Positions 1 to 5,324 of a stretch of 5,364 bases of DNA are shown here, one piece after another. The DNA is from Bacteroidales bacterium (GTDB taxonomy: Bacteria; Bacteroidota; Bacteroidia; Bacteroidales; UBA932): NCBI GenBank assembly GCA_017472115.1, contig JAFUQW010000096.1:1-5364 (forward strand), given 5' to 3'. A program made the translations under genes and the position numbers. The notes beneath the pieces are model-generated. The model made no database searches, was not told where the DNA came from, and was given only the letters and a program-made list of their open reading frames with translations. Position 1 is the stretch's first letter, and each line of letters starts with the position of its first letter.

Positions 1-646
1 AATCAGGGAACTCTGTTCCGAGAACTTCCTTTACGCGAACCTTGAACTTGTCGCAGAGGTCCTTGAGCTCTTCTGCAGTGATGTCTGTGTCAGAAGCGTA
101 GCCCTTTGCAACCTTGAGCTCTTCCATCATTCTGTCGAGCTGCTGTCGGATACCCTGTCCGTCTGCAGGTTCGATGCCTTCAGCCTTCTCCATCACAACG
201 TCGGAGGACATCATGATGAGACGACGGTATGCGTCATATACGAAACGTGGGTTGTTTGTCTTTGCGATCATTCCAGGGATCGTCTCTGAGCAGAGACCGA
301 TGTTGAGGATTGTATCCATCATACCAGGCATTGAACTGCGGGCGCCTGAACGGCAAGATACGAGAAGCGGGTTCTCCTTGTCGCCGAACTTCATGCCCAT
401 GATAGCCTCAGTCTTCTTGAGAGCCTCTGCCACTTCAGCCTTAAGCGCGTCGTTGTAGCCGCCGCCGAGTTCATAATACTCAGTACAGCACTCTGTGGTG
501 ATAGTGAAACCAGCAGGCACAGGAATGTTGAGCGTACACATCTCGGCAAGGTTTGCACCCTTACCTCCGAGGAGCTCGCGCATAGTGCCGTTTCCTTCAG
601 CTGTCTTTCCGCCGAAGCAATAGACTCTTTTCTTGTTTACTTCCAT
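1..646 (-). CDS. ppdK: Pyruvate phosphate dikinase, N-terminal part (runs off left edge)
   Basis: Cytoplasmic enzyme that interconverts pyruvate + ATP + Pi with PEP + AMP + PPi. The ATG lies at 646-644 and the frame stays open to the window edge, giving 215 codons of a protein usually near 900 residues. Only part of the ATP-grasp nucleotide-binding domain is present. Visible motifs are the N-terminal VYCFGGKTAEGNG stretch, GGKGANLAEM at residues 27-36 and CRSGARSSMPGMMDT at 98-112. K29 and R99 match the ATP-binding lysine and arginine (K22 and R92) of the Clostridium symbiosum enzyme with a constant offset of 7, which supports the chosen start. The last residues read LGTEFPD, matching the family at this point. 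The upstream spacer has no clear Shine-Dalgarno site, as is common in Bacteroidota. The PurL-like gene lies 107 bp upstream on the same strand, so co-transcription is possible. No damage is visible. The identification is firm; the C-terminal phosphohistidine and PEP domains lie outside the window. Confidence 0.97.
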   Translation of the reverse strand, partial: MEVNKKRVYCFGGKTAEGNGTMRELLGGKGANLAEMCTLNIPVPAGFTITTECCTEYYELGGGYNDALKAEVAEALKKTEAIMGMKFGDKENPLLVSCRSGARSSMPGMMDTILNIGLCSETIPGMIAKTNNPRFVYDAYRRLIMMSSDVVMEKAEGIEPADGQGIRQQLDRMMEELKVAKGYASDTDITAEELKDLCDKFKVRVKEVLGTEFPD

Positions 647-697
647 AATTCTTGTAAATATTTGATTGATAATAATTAAAATCAGTTTGTCAGACAT

Positions 698-712
698 CCG
701 CCCCACGGGCGG
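698..712. other. GC-rich hairpin between PurL-like gene and ppdK
   Basis: CCGCCC (698-703) and GGGCGG (707-712) form a perfect 6-bp stem with a 3-nt loop, in the 107-bp spacer between the two minus-strand genes. Read on the minus strand the stem is followed by ATGTCTGACAAAC, not a T-run, so it is not a canonical intrinsic terminator. A second, imperfect stem (GAAAATTCCG against CGGAAATTTTC on the minus strand, within about 711-746) lies just before it. The pair could form a weak terminator or a leader structure for ppdK. Function is not shown by the sequence. Confidence 0.4.
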
Positions 713-753
713 AAAATTTCCGGCGCGAAATTACGGAATTTTCTCCAAAATTC

Positions 754-1920
754 CTAATCCTCGCCCTCGCTTGCCTGACTTAAAAGCGAGGCAAGTATTT
801 CGGCTACGGGATTCTTCCCTTTTTCCCCGAATCTTACGCCTTTGAAAGACGCGGACGGATGGCCTAGAGGATAGTATGCGATATCCTGCAGGATCATCTG
901 GGAGTCAAAGTAGTCATAGTCCGTATCCCTTATCTGGACAAGTACGCCAGGTATTTCGGAGAACAGGACCTTGGTCGGGTCGTCATCCTGGTACGAAGCA
1001 AGGATTCCGCTGAGTTCCAGACAAGCGCCCTTCCCTTCGCAGAATTTCACGGCTGCCGTTGCTAGTCCTCCGTTTCCGACACTTATTCCGGCAGATATTA
1101 TGCCGTCTTCGACAAGCTCGCGGACGACTTCATAGCAGTCTATGAAATAGTCGGCGTCCATGATCTGAGGCGCCGGTCCTCCGTTATGCCCGTTCACCTG
1201 TGCAAGAAGCGAGCCTCCGAGCTTATGAGGACAGGTGTCGAACGGTATGTATATGAGCCAGCTGTCCGGGTCACCGGTCATTTTCGGAGGACATTTCCTT
1301 TCGTCCCCGATCCACGGGTGCCTGCTCTCATATGGAGAAGACTTGAAGAGGGAGGATTCGTGGCTTTCCTCTTCTTCCTGAAGTTCGGTTTCCGGCAGCC
1401 AGGCAAAGAATCTCGCGCTGTTTCCGCCATCACCTTCAATGAAGAGATAATCTGACATCCTCACTCCCAGCGAATAGATGTAATCGCTTGCGGCATAGAC
1501 GCTTGAATAGAATGAGGCCATGTTTCCCGTCGGACTTGTGTTCCAGTCCCACTGAGCCCACATCCTGAGGTCTCCAAGGCGGAAATGCCCTTTGCTCCAG
1601 AGTCTTGAGGTAAGTGCCTCGGCTATATGCAGGCGGGTGAAATGTTCCGGATACAGCATCGGGAATGCCCTTTCGGTCCCTGACGCTTCCGCTGTCATTG
1701 CCGCATATTCTTCGTTGCGGCTCTTGTCGTATGAGAAGGCGCTCACCGGAGGGTCGGTGGATTCGTCAATGATGTCGTCGAATGTTCCGAACATATCGGA
1801 AGAAGGCGCTTCGGTGTCTTCATATTCCATGCATTCGTCCAGAAGTTCGGCTGGCGTCATCTCCTGCCTGACTCCGTCGATGATGTAATGTGAGTACAAT
1901 GCTGATTCGTTTTCCTTCAT
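754..1920 (-). CDS. PurL-derived protein: isolated, degenerate second PurM-like module of FGAM synthase
   Basis: Intact 388-residue ORF with no signal peptide or membrane segment, so presumably cytoplasmic. Residues about 74-355 align by eye, in order, with the C-terminal PurM-like half of large-type FGAM synthase. Matches are LHIAEALTSRLW (97-108; family lAIAEALTN), WAQWDW (121-126; family SANWMW), SDYIYSLGV (145-153; family SDFACSLGI), LGGSLLAQ (234-241), DADYFIDCYEVVRELV (255-270), NGGLATA (283-289) and KVLFSEIPGVLVQI (317-330). FGAM synthase makes FGAM from FGAR, glutamine and ATP in purine synthesis. Here the PurS-like domain, first PurM-like module and glutaminase domain are absent. The TGKDS loop reads SDYLF, and the family's GHDIS(D/A)GG reads GISVGNGG, losing H, D and S. 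Catalysis is therefore unlikely. Residues 1-70 are acidic and unrecognised, and 180-215 is a Glu/Ser-rich insert. The start is supported by AGAGGAAG 9 nt upstream. It is divergent from folC. Homology is confident; the function is unknown, possibly binding or regulatory. Confidence 0.8.
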   Translation of the reverse strand: MKENESALYSHYIIDGVRQEMTPAELLDECMEYEDTEAPSSDMFGTFDDIIDESTDPPVSAFSYDKSRNEEYAAMTAEASGTERAFPMLYPEHFTRLHIAEALTSRLWSKGHFRLGDLRMWAQWDWNTSPTGNMASFYSSVYAASDYIYSLGVRMSDYLFIEGDGGNSARFFAWLPETELQEEEESHESSLFKSSPYESRHPWIGDERKCPPKMTGDPDSWLIYIPFDTCPHKLGGSLLAQVNGHNGGPAPQIMDADYFIDCYEVVRELVEDGIISAGISVGNGGLATAAVKFCEGKGACLELSGILASYQDDDPTKVLFSEIPGVLVQIRDTDYDYFDSQMILQDIAYYPLGHPSASFKGVRFGEKGKNPVAEILASLLSQASEGED

Positions 1921-1929
1921 GATAAATTG

Positions 1930-1937
1930 CTTCCTCT
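1930..1937 (-). promoter_or_regulatory. Shine-Dalgarno-like site of the PurL-like gene
   Basis: Read on the minus strand this is AGAGGAAG, ending 9 nt before the ATG at 1920-1918. It is the only clear Shine-Dalgarno-like site in the window and supports the annotated start. A possible -7 element (TAATTTTA, seven of eight positions of TAnnTTTG) lies at 1961-1954 with a CTTG at 1984-1981. That promoter is only weakly supported. Confidence 0.5.
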
Positions 1938-1971
1938 TTTGGGGATAAGTCTGTAAAATTACTTATTTTTG
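1938..1971 (+). promoter_or_regulatory. Bacteroidota-type promoter of folC (TTTG ... TAnnTTTG)
   Basis: TATTTTTG at 1964-1971 matches the Bacteroidota -7 consensus TAnnTTTG exactly. TTTG at 1938-1941 is a plausible -33 element with a 22-nt gap, slightly long. Transcription would begin near 1976-1979, leaving a short 5' UTR of about 20 nt without a Shine-Dalgarno site. This placement favours the folC ATG at 1999 and excludes the upstream in-frame TTG at 1969, which would overlap the -7 element. The candidate promoter of the divergent gene lies in the same stretch, so the two transcription units may interfere with each other. Confidence 0.6.
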
Positions 1972-1998
1972 TCTTCAAAACAAGCGGTTTTTATTTTT

Positions 1999-3426
1999 AT
2001 GGATAACTTTTTTTCGGAAGAAGCGTATGAAGAAATGATTCGGGAACTGTTCTGCCGGTTTCCGTCATTCCAGAAGGTCGGTGCAGGCGCATACAAGCCT
2101 GGAATTGCGAACATGGAGTTCGCTGACCAGCTTATGGGGCATCCGCATAGGAAATACAAGGTGATTCATGTCGCAGGCACGAACGGAAAGGGGTCCGTGT
2201 CGAATATGCTGGCTTCAGTCCTTGCATCTCAAGGACTGAAGGTGGGACTGTATACATCTCCCCATATCGTGGATTTCCGTGAGCGCATGAGGGTCATATC
2301 TGGTCATGAAAAAGGCGGGGAATCCTTCTTTCTGGTCTCCAGGGAATATGTCTGGAACTTCGTCAGCCAGTGGAAGGACATGTTTGACCATCTTGACCTC
2401 TCCTTCTTCGAGATCACGACCCTGATGGCTATGAAATGGTTCGCGGACCAGGCGGTTGATGTCGTGGTCCTTGAGACCGGCCTTGGCGGCCGTCTCGACA
2501 GCACGAACATAGTGTCTCCCGTGCTGAGCATCATTACGAACATCGGCCTGGACCATTGCGACCTGTTGGGCGGGACCCTTCCTGAAATCGCATTTGAAAA
2601 GGCCGGCATCATAAAGCCGAAGGTCCCTGTCGTGATAGGGGAGAGCCATCCGGAATCCGCCCCTGTGTTTGAACGTAAGGTCCTGTATACCAATCTTCCG
2701 GAACCTGAGTTCATGGGGAACCGGAATGCGATCATGTCGCTCCTGACATTCGCCGACAAGGTCGAACCTGCACTATGGGACCGTCATGATGAGATGCTTT
2801 CGAAGATGGATCTTCAGGGCGGGTATCAGCAGAAGAATCTGCGGACAGTGCTTGCTGCCCTTGCTGTCCTTTCGTCAGGAAACATGATTGGCGGAACAGG
2901 CATAGTACCTGTGGATCCAACATGCTTCCGGACGATGGAAGCGTTGATCCATACCGCGGAGCGCACCGGCTTCCGCGGACGATGGGAAAAGCTTTCCGAT
3001 GATCCGTATGTGATCTGTGACATCGGCCACAACGAGCATGGCCTGAAATACAATTTCGCCCAGCTCGGACGCATGAAGAAGGAAGGGAAGTGCACTGACC
3101 TGATAGTGGTTTACGGGTCGGTGGCGGACAAGGATGTGGATTCTGTAATCCATCTTATGCCCGAGGATGCCATATACGTGTTTACCCAGGCTCAGGGCAA
3201 AAGGGCTTTGCCGGCTACGAATGTTTATGAGAAGTATCGGGCCTTCTGTGCTGAAGCGGGCCGTGATGCCGGTGAGGTGCATGTGTCAGGAAACGTGGCT
3301 GAAGCCCTCTCTTTGGCGCATGAAATTGCTGCCCGCATCAGATCTTCCGAACCGGAATCCCGCCCTCTGATATATGTCGGCGGAAGCACATATGTCGTTT
3401 CGGAAGCGGTAATGTCTCTTAACTGA
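1999..3426 (+). CDS. folC: Bifunctional dihydrofolate synthase / folylpolyglutamate synthase
   Basis: Cytoplasmic Mur-ligase-family enzyme. It adds glutamate to dihydropteroate to make dihydrofolate and extends reduced folates with further glutamates, using ATP. Read from the ATG at 1999 it has 475 residues, somewhat longer than the usual 420-440. Motifs in order are FQKVGAGAYKPG (near 24-35), the P-loop HVAGTNGKGS (57-66), YTSPH (85-89) with FRER (93-96), FFE (136-138), LETGLGGRLDSTN (158-170), LDH (184-186) and FEKAGIIK (199-206). K201 is the lysine carbamylated in characterised relatives. GGYQQKN and RTVLAAL follow, then the C-terminal GRWE and DIGHN (341-345), which corresponds to the DxAHN glutamate-binding region, and VADKDV. 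The central domain is intact. An extra loop around residues 100-115 (SGHEKGGESF) explains part of the added length. An in-frame TTG at 1969 is rejected because it lies inside the predicted promoter. The next ORF begins 8 bp after the stop. Confidence 0.95.
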   Translation: MDNFFSEEAYEEMIRELFCRFPSFQKVGAGAYKPGIANMEFADQLMGHPHRKYKVIHVAGTNGKGSVSNMLASVLASQGLKVGLYTSPHIVDFRERMRVISGHEKGGESFFLVSREYVWNFVSQWKDMFDHLDLSFFEITTLMAMKWFADQAVDVVVLETGLGGRLDSTNIVSPVLSIITNIGLDHCDLLGGTLPEIAFEKAGIIKPKVPVVIGESHPESAPVFERKVLYTNLPEPEFMGNRNAIMSLLTFADKVEPALWDRHDEMLSKMDLQGGYQQKNLRTVLAALAVLSSGNMIGGTGIVPVDPTCFRTMEALIHTAERTGFRGRWEKLSDDPYVICDIGHNEHGLKYNFAQLGRMKKEGKCTDLIVVYGSVADKDVDSVIHLMPEDAIYVFTQAQGKRALPATNVYEKYRAFCAEAGRDAGEVHVSGNVAEALSLAHEIAARIRSSEPESRPLIYVGGSTYVVSEAVMSLN

Positions 3427-3434
3427 CAATTGAT

Positions 3435-3890
3435 ATGAAGCATGTCGAAGGAAGTGATGCCGTATCACAATCTGAAGTTATGTGGGCCAATCTTGTGGAT
3501 GCCGGACTTCGGGCATCTGATGGTTCTCCCGTCCGTGAGTGTGTTGAGGCAGCTATGGCGGCGGTTTCCCGCCTCCTGGCGTGTGCCAATCCTGACGGAG
3601 GATTCGGCTTGTATGAAGGCATGGAATCATTCCCGATGGTTACTGCGGCCGTGTTGGAAAGATTTGCCGTTTTGAGGGACAGGGGATTGTTGGATGTGGT
3701 TTCCGAAGAAATGGGGGAAGATGCGTTGGATGCATTCGATGACGCTGTCATATCGGCCGTAAGATATCTGGATTCCGTTTGTGTCTGCGATAATGACAGA
3801 CCTATGTCGGATGAATGTATTTCTCCGGAACAATATCAGAATGTCCGTTCGATGTATCTGGGAGTGCCTTTTGATGACCATGCTGCCTGA
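3435..3890 (+). CDS. Short ORF resembling an internal fragment of an alpha-2-macroglobulin-family protein
   Basis: This 151-residue ORF starts 8 bp after the folC stop and could be translated from the same transcript. It has no signal peptide or membrane segment. The segment SRLLACANPDGGFGLYEGM (about residues 45-63), followed by a helix containing VLERFAVLRDRGLL, resembles the alpha/alpha-toroid (thioester-domain-like) part of large Bacteroidota alpha-2-macroglobulin-family proteins. So do VRYLD (109-113) and the ending with YQNVRSMYLGVPFD. Those proteins are periplasmic, usually well over 1500 residues and carry a signal peptide or lipobox, so this piece lacks export and nearly all domains. 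The frame beyond the stop gives no recognisable continuation. It is most likely a remnant of a once longer gene, though an intact small protein cannot be excluded. PDGGF-type motifs also occur in terpenoid cyclases and prenyltransferases, which share the toroid fold, so the family call is moderate. It lies where composition shifts from the GC-balanced folC side to AT-rich DNA. Confidence 0.6.
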   Translation: MKHVEGSDAVSQSEVMWANLVDAGLRASDGSPVRECVEAAMAAVSRLLACANPDGGFGLYEGMESFPMVTAAVLERFAVLRDRGLLDVVSEEMGEDALDAFDDAVISAVRYLDSVCVCDNDRPMSDECISPEQYQNVRSMYLGVPFDDHAA

Positions 3891-3908
3891 ACTGCGTTGG
3901 GTACTAAG

Positions 3909-3940
3909 GGGTACAAGATGATTATATCATGCCTTGTCCC
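3909..3940. other. Bulged 13-bp hairpin downstream of the fragment ORF
   Basis: GGG (3909-3911), ACAAG (3913-3917) and ATGAT (3918-3922) pair with ATCAT (3926-3930), CTTGT (3933-3937) and CCC (3938-3940). The loop is TAT, with a single-base bulge at 3912 and a two-base bulge at 3931-3932. A second small perfect stem, AATAAG-gaa-CTTATT, follows at 3945-3959. Neither is followed by a T-run on the plus strand, so a terminator for the folC transcript is possible but not canonical. Confidence 0.4.
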
Positions 3941-4040
3941 AAATAATAAGGAACTTATTGATGACAAGTGCTTATGATATAATATTTAAAAGATCATACG
4001 GAGAGTATACGTTGAAAGTCGAGTTATATGTTTTTTTTAA

Positions 4041-4048
4041 TATATTTG
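4041..4048 (+). promoter_or_regulatory. Probable -7 promoter element of the secreted-protein gene
   Basis: TATATTTG is an exact match to the Bacteroidota -7 consensus TAnnTTTG and ends 19 nt before the ATG at 4068. The -33 region is weak; the best candidate is GTTG at 4011-4014 with a longer than usual gap. The implied 5' UTR is very short and lacks a Shine-Dalgarno site. It suggests that the gene is transcribed on its own rather than from folC. Confidence 0.5.
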
Positions 4049-4067
4049 TAAAGTAAATCTATAAGTT

Positions 4068-4637
4068 ATGAAAAGGATCCTTTTATTTGTTGTGTCTGTG
4101 TTTTTTGTTTACATCACTTTCGCGCAAGAACATATGACTTTTAAAGGACATTCAATGGGATGTACCGTTGGGGAAATGGTGAAAAACCTGATAACAGATG
4201 GGTACACAGTTAAAGATAATGCAATAGAAGGGGCTGCATTAGTCGGTGCGTTTTTTGGAAGTGAAGCAACGATTTATTTATATCCAAATAAAATAGGAAA
4301 TTTGAGTAAAGCTGCGGTTGCATATGATATGACGATGTATCAATGGAGACAGATAAAAGTTCATCTCGAAAATCTCGAAGGAGGATTGACCAAGAAATAT
4401 GGTGAACCCAGTAGTTCGTCAAAAGAATATGATTCTCTATATGATGATGGATCGGGAAGAGAACTCAATGGCTTTAGAAGAGGAGTTAATCAATATAGTG
4501 TCCTTTGGGAACTTGAAAAAGGAAATATTTTGCTACTCTTATCTGCCACAAATAATACTCCGCCGATTGTGATTCTCTCTTATATTGATGGAATTAATTC
4601 GTCAGTGGATGACCAGCAAGCATACGATGATTTATAA
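4068..4637 (+). CDS. Secreted protein of a recurrent Bacteroidales family of unknown function
   Basis: This 189-residue protein has a clear Sec signal peptide: MKR, a hydrophobic core at about 4-16, and likely cleavage after the AQ at 19-20, as is common in Bacteroidota. There is no cysteine at the cleavage site, so it should be a soluble periplasmic or exported protein rather than a lipoprotein; the only cysteine is C32. The mature part starts with MTFKGHSMGCTVGEMV, then ATIYLYPN, a long helix ending in LTKKYGEP (107-114), YSVLWELEKGNI (143-154) and a C-terminal block containing ILSYIDGINS. I recognise this order (FKG....G opening, ..EKYG.P, W..EKG, .SY.D.INS ending) from short Bacteroidales secreted proteins without assigned function. 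It appears full length. Its codon use is much more AT-rich than folC or the PurL-like gene, which suggests separate or recent acquisition. There is no partner gene in the window. I do not assign a function. Confidence 0.8.
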   Translation: MKRILLFVVSVFFVYITFAQEHMTFKGHSMGCTVGEMVKNLITDGYTVKDNAIEGAALVGAFFGSEATIYLYPNKIGNLSKAAVAYDMTMYQWRQIKVHLENLEGGLTKKYGEPSSSSKEYDSLYDDGSGRELNGFRRGVNQYSVLWELEKGNILLLLSATNNTPPIVILSYIDGINSSVDDQQAYDDL

Positions 4638-4689
4638 ATATGAATTAGGAAACCTAAGAATTTTCTCATTCGTTTATATTTGATCAGAT

Positions 4690-4703
4690 GAGACAATTGT
4701 CTC
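4690..4703. repeat. Perfect 14-bp palindrome GAGACAATTGTCTC
   Basis: The sequence equals its own reverse complement. Flanking GATG (4687-4690, sharing one base) and CATC (4705-4708) can extend the symmetry after a short bulge. It lies about 50 bp downstream of the secreted-protein stop. It could be an operator-like binding site for a dimeric regulator or a chance palindrome; there is no nearby start codon for it to control. Confidence 0.4.
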
Positions 4704-4876
4704 CCATCACGATATTCTATAATCTTTAACTTACTGCTTTTCAGCAAATTCTGTTTGTTAGACCAATGCTAACTTCAAAAGAAGATCGCAGATAATGAAC
4801 ATACTTCAGATATGCTACTTGTTTAGATGAACCGGAATTACCTAAAATAACGTATCTTCTTTAGACTCATTTTTCT

Positions 4877-4911
4877 GATTCAGATAATCTTTTTTTACAT
4901 TCATCTGAATC
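4877..4911. repeat. 9-bp inverted repeat with 17-nt T-rich loop
   Basis: GATTCAGAT (4877-4885) is perfectly complementary to ATCTGAATC (4903-4911), separated by 17 nt that contain a run of seven T. A third related copy, CTGATTCA, lies at 4946-4953. No T-run follows the stem on either strand, so it does not look like an intrinsic terminator. Confidence 0.4.
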
Positions 4912-5024
4912 CATATGCAGACTTCTGTTTTCCTTTTACAACATTCTGATTCATTGAGCGGATAATATCACATCCCAGTTTGAGCGAAGTGTCGTCGTTT
5001 ATTAGTAGGAAGTTTCTAAAACAA

Positions 5025-5103
5025 ATCCGGGAAATTGGCGGATAGCCCGGATGAAATGAGTTTTTTGCTTGTTTTATCCGGAGATGTAACCGAATTTCCG
5101 GAT
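5025..5103. repeat. Twin hairpins with the same ATCCGG/CCGGAT stem
   Basis: The first stem is ATCCGGG (5025-5031) with CCCGGAT (5046-5052), perfect over 7 bp with a 14-nt loop. The second is ATCCGG (5076-5081) with CCGGAT (5098-5103), perfect over 6 bp with a 16-nt loop. The two units start 51 bp apart. Because the arms are interchangeable, alternative long-range pairing is possible. The spacer after the first stem is T-rich (TTTTTT at 5061-5066 and TTTT at 5072-5075), but 8 nt from the stem. This could be a pair of related structured elements or a small repeat duplication. Confidence 0.4.
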
Positions 5104-5207
5104 TGTTTAGATTCGCTGGTATAACAGCATAGAGCAATAAAGGCAGTTGGCAATTGCCGGTTTATTTGGTCAATTGTATTTCTCTTTCGTCTGGTGGAGA
5201 AATGAAA

Positions 5208-5240
5208 AACACCTCTCTACATCGTAGAAAGGCGTTTTTT
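5208..5240 (-). terminator. Intrinsic terminator of the tRNA operon, probably bidirectional
   Basis: Read on the minus strand, AACGCCTTTCTAC pairs with GTAGAGAGGTGTT over 13 bp (two G-T pairs) around a 3-nt loop, and the stem runs into a T-tract (TTTTT). On the plus strand the same stem is followed by TTTTTT ending at 5240, so it can also stop transcription from the left. It begins directly after the encoded CCA of tRNA-Val, fitting the end of the tRNA transcript. Confidence 0.88.
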
Positions 5241-5241
5241 C

Positions 5242-5319
5242 TGGTGGGAGCAGAGGGAGTCGAACCCCCGACCCTCTGCTTGTAAGGCAGATGCTCTAAA
5301 CCAACTGAGCTATGCTCCC
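5242..5319 (-). tRNA. tRNA-Val (anticodon UAC), with encoded CCA
   Basis: On the minus strand the complete cloverleaf is visible. The acceptor GGGAGCA (5319-5313) pairs with TGCTCCC (5252-5246). The D-stem is GCTC/GAGC, the anticodon stem TCTGC/GCAGA carries loop CTTACAA, and the T-arm is GGGGG-TTCGACT-CCCTC with one G-U pair. The anticodon TAC is the complement of 5284-5282. The discriminator A is at 5245 and CCA is encoded at 5244-5242. It lies 5 nt downstream of tRNA-Asp and just upstream of the terminator, as the last gene of a tRNA operon. Confidence 0.96.
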
Positions 5320-5324
5320 TTTTG

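Larger units (their letters stand above)
4638..5207. other. AT-rich intergenic region without a supported gene
   Basis: About 570 bp between the secreted-protein gene and the tRNA terminator. I see no convincing coding sequence on either strand. The longest open stretch (minus, 5137-4901) has no ribosome binding site, no recognisable motif and an untypical composition. The region contains several inverted repeats, listed separately, and a weak TTAGG-aaa-CCTAA stem (4645-4657) followed by GAATTTTC that could be a poor terminator for the upstream gene. A 10-bp palindrome GGCAATTGCC lies at 5149-5158. A 10-bp direct repeat TTCTGATTCA occurs at 4873-4882 and 4944-4953. It may be decayed DNA or may hold an unrecognised small RNA. 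Confidence 0.5.

Noticed and set aside
114..458. Plus-strand open frame of 114 codons
   Set aside because: Antisense shadow of ppdK, whose own frame contains clear family motifs.
1969..1998. Upstream in-frame TTG start for folC adding 10 residues
   Set aside because: The TTG overlaps the exact TAnnTTTG -7 element, so it would lie upstream of the transcript start. The ATG at 1999 gives an N-terminus fitting the FolC family.
3442..3675. Alternative plus-strand frame inside the fragment ORF
   Set aside because: Overlaps the 3435-3890 frame, which has the alpha-2-macroglobulin-like motifs. The alternative translation is unrecognisable.
3978..3983. TATAAT resembling a classical -10 box
   Set aside because: The enterobacterial-type -10 is not the usual signal in Bacteroidota, and the exact TAnnTTTG at 4041-4048 is closer to the gene start.
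4675..4682. Exact TAnnTTTG (TATATTTG) on the plus strand
   Set aside because: No TTTG at a suitable distance upstream and no gene downstream; likely chance in AT-rich DNA.
4744..4860. Minus-strand open stretch of about 39 codons with a protein-like look
   Set aside because: No ATG start and stops at both ends; could be a decayed gene remnant but nothing identifies it.
4901..5137. Minus-strand open frame of 78 codons
   Set aside because: No ribosome binding site, no recognisable motif, and it spans the twin hairpins at 5025-5103. Best explained as chance in non-coding DNA.
5242..5319. Possible attachment site at the tRNA-Val 3' end
   Set aside because: No second copy of the tRNA 3' sequence and no integrase gene in the window.
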